From NCBI GenBank assembly GCA_963920705.1, contig OY987227.1, positions 26,021,935 through 26,085,934 of the forward strand: a stretch of DNA of 64,000 bases, given 5' to 3'. Below are positions 27,228-39,228 of this stretch, piece after piece; position 1 is the stretch's first letter, and each line of letters begins with the position of its first letter. The notes under the pieces are model-generated. The model saw nothing but the letters and a program-made list of their open reading frames with translations. It had not been told where the DNA came from and made no database searches. The stretch comes from Odiellus spinosus (Eukaryota; Arthropoda; Arachnida; Opiliones; Phalangiidae). The position numbers and the translations under genes are program-made.

Positions 27228-27371
27228 TACACTTTTCAGACGAGGCGTAACTAGCCGGTTTAATCAGATTTAATCACAATTAACCAAGGTTTTATTGAAC
27301 TGTGAAGGCTATGAAAACCTCAGTTAAATCTGATTAAACCACGGCTGATTACGCCTCGTCTGAAGAGGGTA
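27228..27371 (+). mobile_element. Harbinger-like MITE, second copy
   Basis: 144 bp, ends TACACTTTTCAGACGAGGCG and complement TACCCTCTTCAGACGAGGCG. Same family as the copy at 9638. Flanks are TGA and TAA, so the duplication has one change. Confidence 0.75.
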
Positions 27372-28311
27372 TAAGGCGTTTAATCCTGACGTTGATTTCA
27401 ATAAATATTGTAAGCGCGAAGTCATAACAGGCAACTTTCCCAATCGGTCTATATTTATCTCTGGTTTTAGTAAACGAATAGTGGGGGGGTATAATATTAA
27501 TAATTAAGGATATTTATATAGTGAACTTTTGCCAGTGAGCCCCCAATTTCGATTTTATTAGTCAAAGAAGGTCCCTTCCAAATTACGTTCAAAAAGATAA
27601 AAGCCATGACCCTGCTACTCGGCCCACCGCAAACGAACTTTCTGTTTCCTTTTTAAACATTTTGATCACGTAACAAGCGCGTAATCGGTAGTATATAATA
27701 GGCCTAACAATCGTCATAAATTCTGAACTCATTTGTTTGCGCGTCACCCTGAAGAGGAGCTATATAGGCTGCGGGACACGGTCAGGACGCGACGAGACGA
27801 GCTTAAAAAGAAGTGATAGCGCTATAATATTAATTAGACCGAAAAGCCCCTGAAGGGAGTTATTTTTACATCGAATTTTCGTTACGAAAGGCGTTAGACT
27901 AGAAATTTAACGGCATGTTATTCGGGTAAACTTCTTTTTTCCCCTACACGGTTTAAATACTAGAATATTACAAGGTTTTTGTCACGTAATTTGTCTAAAA
28001 CGAGGGAGTAAAAAGACGCGAAATCTCGGGTCGGTTAAAAAGAATGTAATTTAGGGAAGATTAAATTTACCGCTAATGGTAATTTTGCTTCGAACAAAAA
28101 AATCTCGAAGGACGTGTTTTATTAATTTTGGGTGTTTTAGATTATTCATTAAATATTAACAAGCGTTGACGCGTTTCGTCTGGTTTTTTGGGCATGCTAA
28201 TCTACAAAATAAATCGTTGTTTATGACTACGCTCTTGTCTATAGAGGCTTGTCAGCTCTCCCTCCCTTTGGTTATATAACAAACTCAAATATAAACAGTG
28301 GTAACTTCAGG

Positions 28312-28648
28312 CAGAAGTAGATGAAACCCTCCTTTGAAGTCTACTACTCTAATGTTCCATATAGCGCTCCTCTCTGTATGGGTAAAATTCCTAATTTTAC
28401 GAGATCGGAAGGGTCCTACTTCATCCCCCCTGTCTACGCAAAATTGGAAATTCTCTCTCTCCACAAACGACGACGTTTTTTTGACGAACTCCAAGGCTAC
28501 TAGAGATATTCGCTCGACGAACTCCCGCTCCGAAAATATCTACCGTTAGGAGGCGTACGAATCGCGCTTATTGAAACTAACCCATACAGAGAGGGGTAGA
28601 CAAGACCAGGGAGTAATAGACTTCAAAGGAGGGTTTCATCTACTTCTG
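28312..28648 (+). mobile_element. Family A MITE, copy 13, next to the Dscam transmembrane exon
   Basis: 337 bp, flanked by CTTCAGG duplications, both ends of the TAG variant. It lies only 158 bp downstream (in transcript sense) of the donor of the transmembrane exon. Confidence 0.93.
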
Positions 28649-28806
28649 CTTCAGGTTATATCTTAGATATATATTAGCCAATATTGGAGCCAATTCAAAC
28701 GGTATCGAAGCAGAGAAGTTTAACTTCAAAGTAGCGCAAAATCTCGCTGTTTTCTACCATTTCCCAGACTTTTCCTAATATGAAGAGTATGTAATTTGTG
28801 ACTTAC

Positions 28807-28977
28807 AGACTTCGGAAGTTTCGGCAGCATCCCTCCTTTTCCAGGCAAGCACTACGGCGGTGACGGCAATTATAACGATTAAGACGACAATGGCACAAAT
28901 GATAGGCACCAAAATGGTTGGGTCTTCGAAAAGCGACCCCGCATTGGCTGTGGACATGGCCATCGGCGGAACGGTTG
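28807..28977 (-). CDS. Dscam-like receptor, transmembrane exon
   Basis: A 171-bp exon, phase 1 to phase 1, acceptor TTTTTTTAG and donor TCT/GTAAGT. It encodes a short extracellular linker (ATVPPMAMSTANAGSLFEDP), one hydrophobic helix of about 25 residues starting at ILVPIICAIVVL and ending VVLAW, and a basic stop-transfer KRRD, followed by the start of the cytoplasmic tail (AAETSEV). This is a type I single-pass layout, and its position right after the last FNIII exon fits Dscam. Joining from 29891 gives SG-A-TVPP in frame. There is one transmembrane exon; no second, alternative one was seen, whereas some insect Dscam genes carry alternatives. Confidence 0.85.
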
Positions 28978-29359
28978 CTAAAAAAATTTAAAACTTATTA
29001 GTTATAGTTTTAACTACATAAATAATAACGGTGCAAAGTACAACACAAAAACAAGCCAATTTAGGGCATTTAGGTTCAAAATAACGAAAGATTTAAAGCA
29101 TATAATCTGCATTTATTGAAATATATAGGGCCATGAAGGTACAACCATATTTTCTATTATAGGTCAGTCTAAGGGCGCGTTCTCATTCAAGATTTTTTGA
29201 TAAAATTGAATCTTATAATATATTACTTCTTTTTACTGGGTAAGATAATTTCAGTTTGTTTTATCTTTATTCATATTTTGAAATTATCCGCGGGAAGTCT
29301 GATAAATGCATTGTAATCGCGAATAATTAACCGATTATTTTTTATGGTTAACTGATTAA

Positions 29360-29771
29360 AGGGAGAATGCAACCTAATTACGAGTGATTTTTTTATCGAT
29401 TCCTTATCGTTTAAATAGGCCAATACAAATATTAAACTAGAAATAAGTTTAAAACTTACCCTGAAAATAGGCTTAGCGGGATTCATGGAGATCCTGAATC
29501 GCGTCCGTGTAAGGTCTAGCGACCAATGAGCAAAGGCCCGTCGTTCGCGCGAGATCTCCACGAGACTTACGTCGCGCGCGATTGGTCGCTAGACCTTACA
29601 CGCGAGGAAAACAAGACCTCTATGAATCCCACTAAACCTATTTTCAGGGTAAGTTTTAAATTTATTTCTAGTTTAATATTGGTTTGTAAATATTTTCAGT
29701 AGTGGATTAGGCCTATTTAAACAATAAGGAATCGATAAAAAAATCACTTGTTGTTAGGTTGCATTCTCCCT
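29360..29771 (+). mobile_element. Foldback TTAA element (family D), copy 2
   Basis: 412 bp, flanked by perfect TTAA (29356-29359, 29772-29775), ending 119 bp before the exon at 29891. The central loop is inverted relative to copy 1. Confidence 0.88.
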
Positions 29772-29890
29772 TTAACCAAATATTTGAGGATAATCTAGTT
29801 CAAACCCCGATCTCTATCAAATGTACTAGAAATTGGGAAAACACCCCTTTGAAAAATAACCATTATTATATTTAAAATTGCGTTATATAC

Positions 29891-30184
29891 CTCCGCTGGC
29901 CGTTAGAGTCGCGAACTCGTAGTTTTTCTCGGTTATTCCGGCGTCATTATGGGCACTCATCAACATGACGTACCAAGTACCCGGTAATAAATCGGTCAAA
30001 TAAACGGATTCCTCCGACGGTAAGATATGATTAGAAATAAGAACCCAATCCCCTTCCGTTTTAGCTTTGTATTGAATGACGAAATGAGAGATGACGCAAC
30101 CGTTGTCCAACCAGGCGCGCAAATTGCACGTCACGAAAGTCGAGTTGCAACGAAGAAAGGTCCCTCTGTCGGGGGCTACGGGTG
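29891..30184 (-). CDS. Dscam-like receptor, exon for the last FNIII domain
   Basis: A 294-bp exon, phase 1 to phase 1, with the acceptor TTTTTGCAG and donor GGAG/GTATAT. It encodes an entire FNIII domain: APVAPDRGTFLRCNSTFV, the Trp in LRAWLDNGC, the C strand ISHFVIQYKA, then VYLTDLLPGTWYVMLMSAHNDAG and a Gly-rich end LTASG. This is the Dscam FN6 position, directly before the membrane. Cysteines in RCNS, VTCN and NGC are more numerous than in a typical FNIII domain; only the last corresponds to the usual NGC(P) motif. It follows 34178 and precedes the transmembrane exon in perfect phase. Confidence 0.85.
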
Positions 30185-33100
30185 CTGCAAAAATGAAATA
30201 GATAAAATTATTAATTTGAAAGGGGACGCGGCCAGAAAGGTTAAGAGGTTTTCCCCGAAATAGGGGTCAAGTAAACGACACGGCCATCTAAAATTTTATA
30301 ACCTTCGGCGGAAAATACTACGTTTTTATAGCCGACGGGGGACGATAAAACTTATAAAAGCGGGAATAGGGCGTCTTGAAGCAAGATTAATTGCTTAAAT
30401 ATCCGGAGCTCGTCTTCAAGAAACTGTTTATGTATATAAACGCTAAACTTCTAAAGTATAAACGAATAGGTAAAAGTAAATGCAGTTTTATCACGACCAG
30501 AACCTACTATAGATTAAACCGGAAGCTATATTCATTTACAGCCTCAGGACGGAAGTTAATTCCAAAAAAGGAAATCTAATTGTCTATGAAAATTTCAGTT
30601 CTTTCTAAGATTGTGATTTAAAATATACACTTGATTGCTTTAAAGGGAAACTCAGCTAAAATAATAATTGGTTAACCCAGTAAACATTTAGTAGCAAACT
30701 TTGGTCCAAGATATGTTTGCAAGTTTGTAGACCGAGCGAAAGCTTCGCGGCAAATATACAATATTAAACCTTTTAGACATAAAACTAGTCTTTGGCACCT
30801 CCTCTTGGACACAAATTTTTATAAGATTCCGCGCCTTGAAAGTCAGTACATAACAACGACAGCCTACAGATAATTCTACGATTTCTTTACTTCGAATTAA
30901 ACTTATTAAAGGAAGGATAATGTCGTACGTACTGACAACTCAACGTGGAATATATCACTGAGTTTGGATTTTATAGGACACGGTCCTAAGGTTTATATAG
31001 GATCTTCCCACGTCCATTCCAATCGTAAAACGTCGAAAGGAAGAGAAATTTTTCCAGGATCCTTCTCTCGTATAACCTAAGCATAAACGAGCATATTGCG
31101 ACCATATTTCAAACAGAGAGTTCCAAGCCACACGGATATTTCTAAATTCTGTTTAACTTAAACGAAACAACGCGTATTAAAGGCGAAACAAGGTTAGAGA
31201 CGATCGAAACTAGGGTACCATCTCTTTCTCGCTGAACGAACGTAGCTTCGTTGCCCGAAGTAAGTCGAACTTTGGAAAAGCGAGGACCCAAATCTTTTAT
31301 TAACGTTTATACGTTCGGGGCAGAATTCGTCCTAAAAGTATTATTACTTCTGCGGATGACCCGGCCATAACTGTAAATAGTAGCCTAAGGTTCATATCCT
31401 CGCTGTTGACCTATAGGGTTTGACGTAATTAATCACGTGTTTCCCCGAGTCAGACTCGCGCAAATAGAACGAAAATATAATATAGATATTGCATATGCGA
31501 GGTTAATAAACAATTAAGGGTCATCAATTAAGAAAACCCGCCGGTTATCGTCTTATTAGAAGCGTGGATAGCGCGGATAGAATAGCAATTATATCCTATC
31601 GCCCTCGAATCTTTATATAACGCGAAATAAAGGATTAACTTCGCCCGAATGACCTTAACGATGGTACAGGGCTAAAATGTATTAACTATATAAAAACATA
31701 TACACCAAGAGTATGATAGATAATTACATCAGTAATGCCCAAGGTAGTTGAAAACCTTTTAACCTCAACATTCCAAAAATGATGTATATGATACGGTGTC
31801 TCAATCAAGGTGGTATCTCTCGTGAAAACATTATTAAAGGGATACTATAGGCTAATTTAATCTATTTAGAGTGTTAGAATATACGTAAAAAACGTATCAA
31901 AACTCACCAAATGATTCAAGGTAACTTACACTTAGTTATCAAAAATCCCGAAGTAATCTCGCTAAGCCTAAATCCGTTTTGAAATTTCATAATGTAAGAA
32001 TTCTCGAGAAACGTTAGCTGCAGATGGCATTGAAATATCTCTTTAGATTCACGTGCAATTTTTAAAGACGAACGCTCATTGGCATCAGCAATTGACTGAT
32101 TTGAATATAGCATTAAGTTTTGGGGTAACATCTAAAAATGATCTCACGTTTCATTCCGTTTGCTGGAAAACTTAAAAATAATTTTGCTCTTAATTTAGTT
32201 TTTTAATTTTCCAAGATTTAAGGATGAGTTGACAGCACTCGCAAAGCTAGCCTAGGTTTTATTTATATATTTGTGATTTTTTGCAAACTACGTGGAATAG
32301 ACTTTCTACAAAGATTGGCCAGCAGCTAGGGACACAGAGTAACAGACTAATTGGATCGTTAAATGTCCAAACAATGATTTAAATTTCTGAAATTAAGTTG
32401 TTAGAATAGTCAGTGATAATCATTAGATGATGATTTAACAGCGTTTGAACTTTGAAACAGATTTTAACCACTTTCGAAAGGTCAAACTAAGAAATTTTGG
32501 GAATGGAATTAATAGCTTTAAAAGTTGATTTGTACATTCAAACCGGTTTTAAAGTGCTTGTAATGTGAACGTGGCTTAAAATATCTCGTCAAAAACGTCA
32601 TCGTAAACATAATTATGTTTTGAGAGACTAGTTTTGAGTTTCATATACGGTTTGTTTGGATGTTTGTGCAATAAACTTAAACTTTGAAGTATATATAGTC
32701 AAGTTCTTCAAACTGTTCGGGGGTCTTTTGGACCTTGAAGTTCGTAAAAGTTACTTATTGCCGTTATTACGCTTAAGAAGAGAAAAGCGAAACGCTAGAG
32801 CGGTCGAAGGGCTTAAACGGCTTAACCGCGAATTTCATCACGCCCCAGTAAAATCCTTAATTTTCACCGTGTGAGGCCGAATAGAAAGATTCCTCCTTAA
32901 ACTACAGCTACTACCCCTTCCTTAAAGGGAAGGTAAGTAGGTAAACTAATGCCGTTTTTTGGGAAGGTACTGCGTAAATATGATTTTTGCACCCCATGGC
33001 ATTGATAGGTCTCTTGGTTTTAGGGGATAAATTGTACCCCTCGTTCCTAGCCACTTCCATGAACAAATAATTTTAAATGAAAGATAATCTTCGCGTTTTA

Positions 33101-34177
33101 ATTATTACAAAAATATTAGCATTCTTGTAAATGTGTATGCATTAAACGATTTTGGTGAAACCATTATATCTCTTTACCATCACGGAAACATATCCTTTTT
33201 GTGGGTCTCGTATATACACTGGCAAATTAGCAGTTTCATTGATTGATTTAAAAAATGTAAATTGACCCGAGCTCCATCTAGATGAGGTTATGTATAAGTC
33301 GAGCCCTAATCAGAGGTCATAGGATCAAGAAGAATCAGACAAGGAGAGGAAAAGTAGGGCTGCGTTGAGTTAGAGAGAGAAGAACCAACCTCAAACTCGG
33401 GTGGAAAGGGGGATAGGAAATTCTCGAGGTAAACTGTTGTCACGTGGTCACTAGCGTCGTGGCTACTACGAAGCTGATAAAGGATCCGTTTTACCCACGT
33501 GAAAACATTATACCACGAAACGTCTCTACCCCCGTTCTCCCAGAGTGGGAGTTTAGGCCGACGCAGTAGGAACTGCGCCGTCCCCACTTTTCCTCTCCTT
33601 GTCTGATCCTTCTTGATAGGATATGGGGTTGACAATTGACAGCTGCTTATAAAGCGTGCTCAGCTCCTTTACGGCAAACTGATAATTTGCGGTAAATTAC
33701 ACACGTATTTCATAGAGGAGATTGTCAAGAAAGTCATAATTAATTGAACTTTCATACTAGCAATCAAGATCATTTTTGAAATAAACATTATTTCCTAATA
33801 TATTCTATGAAAGTAGCAAAAATAGTCGAATATTCCACGGGCAAGTTGTCGTCATCTTCTCAAGAGCACGTATGCAATTGGTAAAACATTTTTTTTAAAT
33901 AACCTTGCCATTGGTTTTACTAAGTACTCTAAGGTTAAAGGGGTCTCGTTTTGACGCGAATGATCAAGTCAAAACCATACGAATTACCCTATTCTATACA
34001 TTTAATTTAAAAGTAACGCGTCTCCTTTTCAGTTTCACTTTTAAATGGCTTCAGTCCCTTTCGACGGGTGAATAGCGAATAATAGGGTAAAAGCGAGGAG
34101 GTGGAGTCGAAGAAATAGAAGGATATCCGTGGGTGGTAAACGCGAGAGAAGGAAAGAGAAAAGGATGGCCGACTGAC
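30185..34177 (-). other. Dscam intron between the two last FNIII exons
   Basis: About 4 kb with correctly phased exons on either side (phase 1). It holds family C copy 1 and a fragment of a TAGCTACGTTC element near 32510-32579. A pyrimidine/purine-skewed patch lies at 34040-34177 next to the donor. No other feature is seen. Confidence 0.65.
33326..33615 (-). mobile_element. Family C MITE, copy 1
   Basis: 290 bp with inverted repeats of 30 bp or more starting CAAGAAGAATCAGACAAGGA, flanked by 7-bp duplications ATAGGAT. A 109-residue minus-strand frame across it is an accident of the repeat. Confidence 0.88.
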
Positions 34178-34427
34178 CTTTTCCGGAGGTGGTGACCTGT
34201 ACGGAATGACTGGGTTCCCCGCTGCCAACGTTATTAAAGGCAGTCAGCCTGAGGTTGTAGGGCGAACCGCAGCGAAGGGCTTCGACGGTGTAGCTCGATC
34301 GAAGCTCGGAAATTTGGATCTCGTTCCATCCGCTGTTGGACTCCTTGTAGCGAAGAACGAAACCTATATGCCGGGTTGGATAATGACAGTTATTAGTCAC
34401 CCACTCGCAATCTCCCCTCACCAATCC
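34178..34427 (-). CDS. Dscam-like receptor, internal exon (most of the penultimate FNIII domain)
   Basis: A 250-bp exon, phase 0 at its start and phase 1 at its end, exactly the phase pattern of the FNIII exon at 52816-52573. The acceptor is CGCTAG with a weak pyrimidine tract, and an in-frame TAG immediately upstream means the exon cannot start earlier. The donor is AAAG/GTCAGT. It encodes GLVRGDCEWV..IGFVLRYKES..YTVEALRCGSPYNLRLTAFNNVGSGEP..TTSGK. IGFVLRYKE and the LRCGSPYNLRLTAFNNVGSG segment are strong FNIII strand C and F-G matches of the Dscam FN5 type. It splices in frame to 30184 (G + CA gives Ala: TTSGK-A-PVAPD). The exon before it, ending in phase 0 and expected to carry Ig10 and the start of this domain, was not found. 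Confidence 0.8.
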
Positions 34428-35175
34428 CTAGCGTTATAACTAGCACGGGCGGGGGCAAAGAACGGTCGGAGATCTAGCGATGCCTTAGGGAGGGGTGGGA
34501 AAATTGCCCGCTAGTTCTCGACGCAAAAAGGCACACGCTAGGAGACACTCTGTCGAAGACTTTATATCATAAGATCCACCACCATCCTACCCGACCATCG
34601 CGTAATACAGACACGCTCTTTGCCACCAACAATAATAACGGTGAACGAGCGTCATCGTGAAATATTTACAGTATCCTTATATATAATAACACCACCAAAT
34701 ATCGTACAGAAATATTAATACATTTAAAATATATTTTGAGGGGTTGCTTATAGCGTAAAATTTAACACTGAAAAACTTTCTTTACAGAAGATGTTTCTAT
34801 AAGCAAATTATATACGGCATATTTAAGACTTCAGAGACCTTCCAAGTGCAGTGGCGCGTAAAAATTAATAAAAATTAATATTAAAAACTGGACTTTAAGG
34901 CTTCTCTGAAACTTGAAGCCTGTTAACGCGTGGGATTAAAGGAAAAGCTTGATTTAAGGGTTTTCAGACAGGTAAAAATTAATGCGGGTGCAAATTACGA
35001 ACTAATTAAACCACACCAATTTACTAAAAATTCACATTTCTCTCGAAAAAATAACACGATATCATTTTTGAGAGATACGGGAAATATCGTTATTATCCGA
35101 ATTCCAAATCTAATTTTATTCAACCTTTTGTTACGAAAACTAGTGTGGACCACTTATACAGGTCTTTGCTATTAT

Positions 35176-35513
35176 CAGAAGCCGATGAAACCCTCCTTTG
35201 AAGTCTATTTCTCCCGGGTCTTGTCTACCCCTCTCTGTATGGGTTATTCTCAAAAAGAGCGATTCGTACGCCTCCTAACGGTAGATGTTTTCGGAGCGGG
35301 AGCTCGTCGAGCGAATATCTCTAGCAGCCTTGGAGTTTCGTCCAAAAAACGTCGTCGTTTGTGGAGAGAGAGAATTTCCAATTTTCCGTAGCCAGGGGGG
35401 ATGAAGTAGGACCCCTTCTAACTCGTAAAATTGGGAATTTTACCCATACAGAGAGGAGCACTATATGGAACATTGGAGTAGTAGACTTCAAAGGAGGGTT
35501 TCATCGGCTTCTG
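35176..35513 (-). mobile_element. Family A MITE, copy 14
   Basis: 338 bp, flanked by CTATTAT duplications. Confidence 0.93.
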
Positions 35514-36745
35514 CTATTATGTATCAAACCCCTGAAATGTTATCCTTTACGCAGATATACTTAACCTTCCCACACTTTAAAATTACTAAAACTAAAAATT
35601 GCAATTTAGAACCAGATAAGGTGAACAAAAAATCGAAAAACCAGAAATTGAATAACACTTTCTCAGTTACTAAAACTTATTTTTTTCCAGAAAGCGAAAG
35701 ACGCAATAAAAAAATTTGACGCGGAGGAAAAAACTTTTTGTTCTTTCACCTAACCCAGAAAAAAATCTCTTGAAGAAAGATTGGAAAGGATACAATCAAT
35801 TCTTAGCAATGGTCTAGGATGGATATATACAAAATAGACAATAACTTCATATACGCTTCTATTATAGACCTATAAACTTGCTTTACAAGCGCAATTCGCG
35901 AATCTACTTTTATAACCCTAAAACGCTTAATATTGCGTATTCTTCCGCCTTAGGTTTCGCTACATATACATTTGAAACTTTTCTTGAGAAAAATATATCA
36001 AGATTCAACTAGTTTCAGCCAATATAAGGAAGAGAGACTGTATACTAAACGGAACATCAATAAATATACCCTTTTACTTGAAACACGTTGCTTGAAAAAA
36101 GCTTAACAACCTAAGAAAAGATGAAAAGAAAAAAACTACAATAAAGGCGGCTTAGATTTGATTCCTCCTTTTCCTTACGACACTGAGTCTAAATTTTTCT
36201 TATTCCCCGGTGGTAGAAAAAATAACTGTTGGCCTCAATTTCGTAAAAAGAAAAAGAAAAAAAGAACGCCGGAACGAAATTTTGACATTCGCCGCAAAGG
36301 ATAAGAAATCAGACCCACTCAGGAAAAGGAGAGAAAAAAAATTGCCCGTCTGAACAACCGTTGAAAAACCGGTTTTCAAATAGAAATAAAGGGGAACATA
36401 AAACATTAAAAATTAACTCGAGATTTAAATATGAAAAATTAAACTTAAAACGAGAATCATTTGACAATTATTTGATCATTTTTTTGGGTAAGGTTAAATT
36501 TCGTTGGTGAAAAATTGGACCAATTAAAAGAATCCAAATGACCCAGCCTTCAACCGTTAAGTGGAATAGGGACCGAGACGTCACAATTACTAAAACGTTT
36601 CTTGAAATCAATGACAGAATGGACATGGTTTATCCTAGGATACTAATCCCCTGGTGGTAAATGGTGAAAATAAAACAGATCACTCGGTTCTTTCTCCACT
36701 ATATATGTCTATATACTAACAAAAACCCGTGAATAATCAATGGAG

Positions 36746-37207
36746 TTCTAGAATTTTCCAGAACTTTCTAGACTTTTTTAGAATGTTCCGGAATTTTCCA
36801 GAATTTTTAGAGATTTTTCTAGAATGTTCCGGAATTTTCCAGAATTTTTTAGACTTTTCTAGAATGTTCCGGAATTTTCCAGAATTTTTAGAGACTTTTC
36901 TAGAATGTTCCGGAATTTTCCAGAATTTTCTAGACGTTTCTAGAATGTTCCGGAATTTTCCAGATTTTTAGAGACTTTTCTAGAATGTTCCGGAATTTTC
37001 CAGAATTTTCTAGACTTTTCTAGAATGTTCCGGAATTTTCCAGAATTTTCTAGACTTTTCTAGAATGTTCCGGAATTTTCCAGAATTTTCTAGACTTTTC
37101 TAGAATGTTCCGGAATTTTCCAGAATTTTCTAGAGACTTTTCTAGAATGTTCCGGAATTTTCCAGAATTTTTTAGACTTTTCTAGAATGTTCCGGAATTT
37201 TTCAGAA
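36746..37207. repeat. 40-bp minisatellite made of heat-shock-element pentamers
   Basis: About 11 copies of a 40-bp unit (length varies 38-42 because of small indels) in the Dscam intron. A typical unit divides into eight pentamers: TTCTA GAATG TTCCG GAATT, then TTCCA GAATT TTCTA GACTT. Seven of the eight fit the alternating nTTCn/nGAAn pattern bound by heat shock factor trimers; only GACTT departs. The phase is kept across unit borders in the cleanest part (about 36980-37130). A frame of 80 codons through the array is a by-product of the repeat. Confidence 0.9.
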
Positions 37208-37837
37208 ATTTGAGGAACTAAAGCACCAAAATATCACCCGAAAATTATGGAAAAAAAATTCTAATAGTAATTTAATCTTGAAAATAAATTTTAGAGTGGT
37301 TCGATTTTCAGAGAGTAGGTTTTCCCTTTAAGGCTATGAGCGTAACAATGGATTTTTGAAATCCCTCAGAAATAAAGGGATGGAAAAGAAAGCTAAAGGC
37401 GAAGATGTAGAGAAATAATAGTGCCTATTCAGACTCGCGAAAAAAAAAGAAAAAAACCACCATAGATCTTTGGGGAAAAAACTTAAAAGAGCGAACGAAA
37501 TAGAAAAAGTTAGAAAGAAAACGTCTAGAGAAAGAATTGCCAGAGACAGCCAAAGACGTTACAGCTAGTCCGTGGTCGGTGACAGGGCAATTCCGCGGCT
37601 TTCTCTCTCCATCTCAGACCATACAGCTATTTCTATCTCTCCCTCTCTCTCGGCTGTAATGTTCACCAAATGGAAAAGATGTTATCCCGATACCAATGTT
37701 TTTCCATCATCGCTAGGATTTGTTCGTTTAGTTTTTCAGAATCGCTTTATACGAATACCGTTTTAATGCGCTTATATTCTAGCCGCTCCAATTGAGTTTT
37801 ACAGCGGGAATAAATCAATATTTCAATTGGGTTTCAC

Positions 37838-38255
37838 CAGAGGTATATAATAACCCCCTTCGGGGGGAAGTATGAAAGCCCCTATACTACCAATGCTAAA
37901 AATCACGAACAACAAGAGCCCGCTGCTGACTATCTAGGCCACTAGCTCGCGCTGGACTTCTCAATGTCGCTACTCTAGTAAATGGTCTTTGTATAAACAA
38001 GACGGCTCGATTTGTGTTTAGAACTTCCTGTCTCGGGAGTCAGGCTGCCTGTTAAAATGGAGTCGAAGGTTGACTTCAGCTCGCGAGTTCCGGAAGTGCG
38101 CGTAGGGAAAATTTAGTGAGGTTCAAAATGGTGTAACTATTTTTTGGGAGTAAAGCGGTGTGTCGATCCGCCGCGATTTACGCCGGGCACTCGTTGTTCG
38201 TCGATTTTGCCTACCTTTCATACTTCCCCCCGAAGGGGGTTATTATATACCTCTG
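37838..38255 (+). mobile_element. Family B MITE, copy 3
   Basis: 418 bp, nearly identical to copy 1 over its length, flanked by GTTTCAC duplications. Confidence 0.93.
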
Positions 38256-38329
38256 GTTTCACCAAAGGATATCAAGTTTTAACTTTTAATATTACCTAAA
38301 ACGGATATAATATTTTTGAGATTTGGAAG

Positions 38330-38590
38330 CTAGTTACGAGATATCGATAGTTAATATTCAAAGTTACTTTGAGATATCAAAGCTAATACTCCTGAAGGTT
38401 TTAATTTTTATGTTCAGAGATCTTATTTTCTTTGGAAATTCAAGCTACCGTAACCAGAGATATTTTGCCATATCAAAGCTATAATATCGTCATAATGTCG
38501 TTAGAGATGTTGTAGGATATCAATGATCAGTGATATTTTGCAATATCAAAGCTATAATGTTTCCAGAGATTTTTTGAGACAACAAAGGTA
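38330..38590. repeat. Irregular AT-rich repeats (ATATCAAAGCTATAAT)
   Basis: Several diverged copies of a short motif (GATATTTTGCAATATCAAAG, GCCATATCAAAGCTATAATA) at uneven spacing directly beside family B copy 3. Probably a decayed tandem repeat. Confidence 0.45.
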
Positions 38591-39228
38591 AAAATACTCG
38601 AGTAGTTTCGGGTAACTTAAAAAGTCGTTTACGGGTGGGTATCGGAGCGGATACCCGAACTCGTAATCGGTTACCCGCACACCCCTATATCTTTTAGTTA
38701 TTGCATATGCAATTTTTAAACTACAATCCAAATAAAAATATTTAAATTGGTCCTATAAAACTTAGACGTATTCTTTATTTTTTTATAAAATGTCATTCTC
38801 CTTCTAAACCATCACTCACGAACTTGACACGAACGTGAACTCTAACGATCTAACCCATCCAATGAAAAATAAATATAAGACCTACATGACAGCTAACGTA
38901 TACGACAAAGAGATGAAAAATGTTAGTTTAAGTACGTCGTGTTAAAACAAAGACAACTTTTACTAAACCGCAAGACGTATTTACCAAAACTATTACGATT
39001 CTCTTTGCCGAGTTACAGACATTATTCTATTGTTTTATATTCCACCTTAAAAATGGCAGCGACCACAATGATACGCTCCGTTTATCTTTACTGGTAAACA
39101 AATATTAGATATAGACGTTAGTTAGCTTCGCTCGCGCTGACAATCGTTAAAAGGTTAAATAAAAATAAGATATACATCGCGGTTTCAACGTGAATATTCT
39201 TATTATTGGTTGCCGCAGATTCAAGGCG

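Larger units (their letters stand above)
15516..28806 (-). other. Dscam intron(s) between the transmembrane and cytoplasmic exons
   Basis: About 13.3 kb holding family A copies 8-12, family B copy 2, the small MITEs at 19052 and 19257, the local duplication at 24617 and a Harbinger-like MITE at 27228. Additional short cytoplasmic exons may be hidden; none was supported. Confidence 0.55.

Noticed and set aside
33306-33635. 109-codon minus-strand frame
   Set aside because: It spans family C copy 1 from end to end, so it is transposon sequence.
36729-36971. 80-codon repetitive frame in the heat-shock-type array
   Set aside because: A by-product of the 40-bp minisatellite; it breaks where unit length varies.
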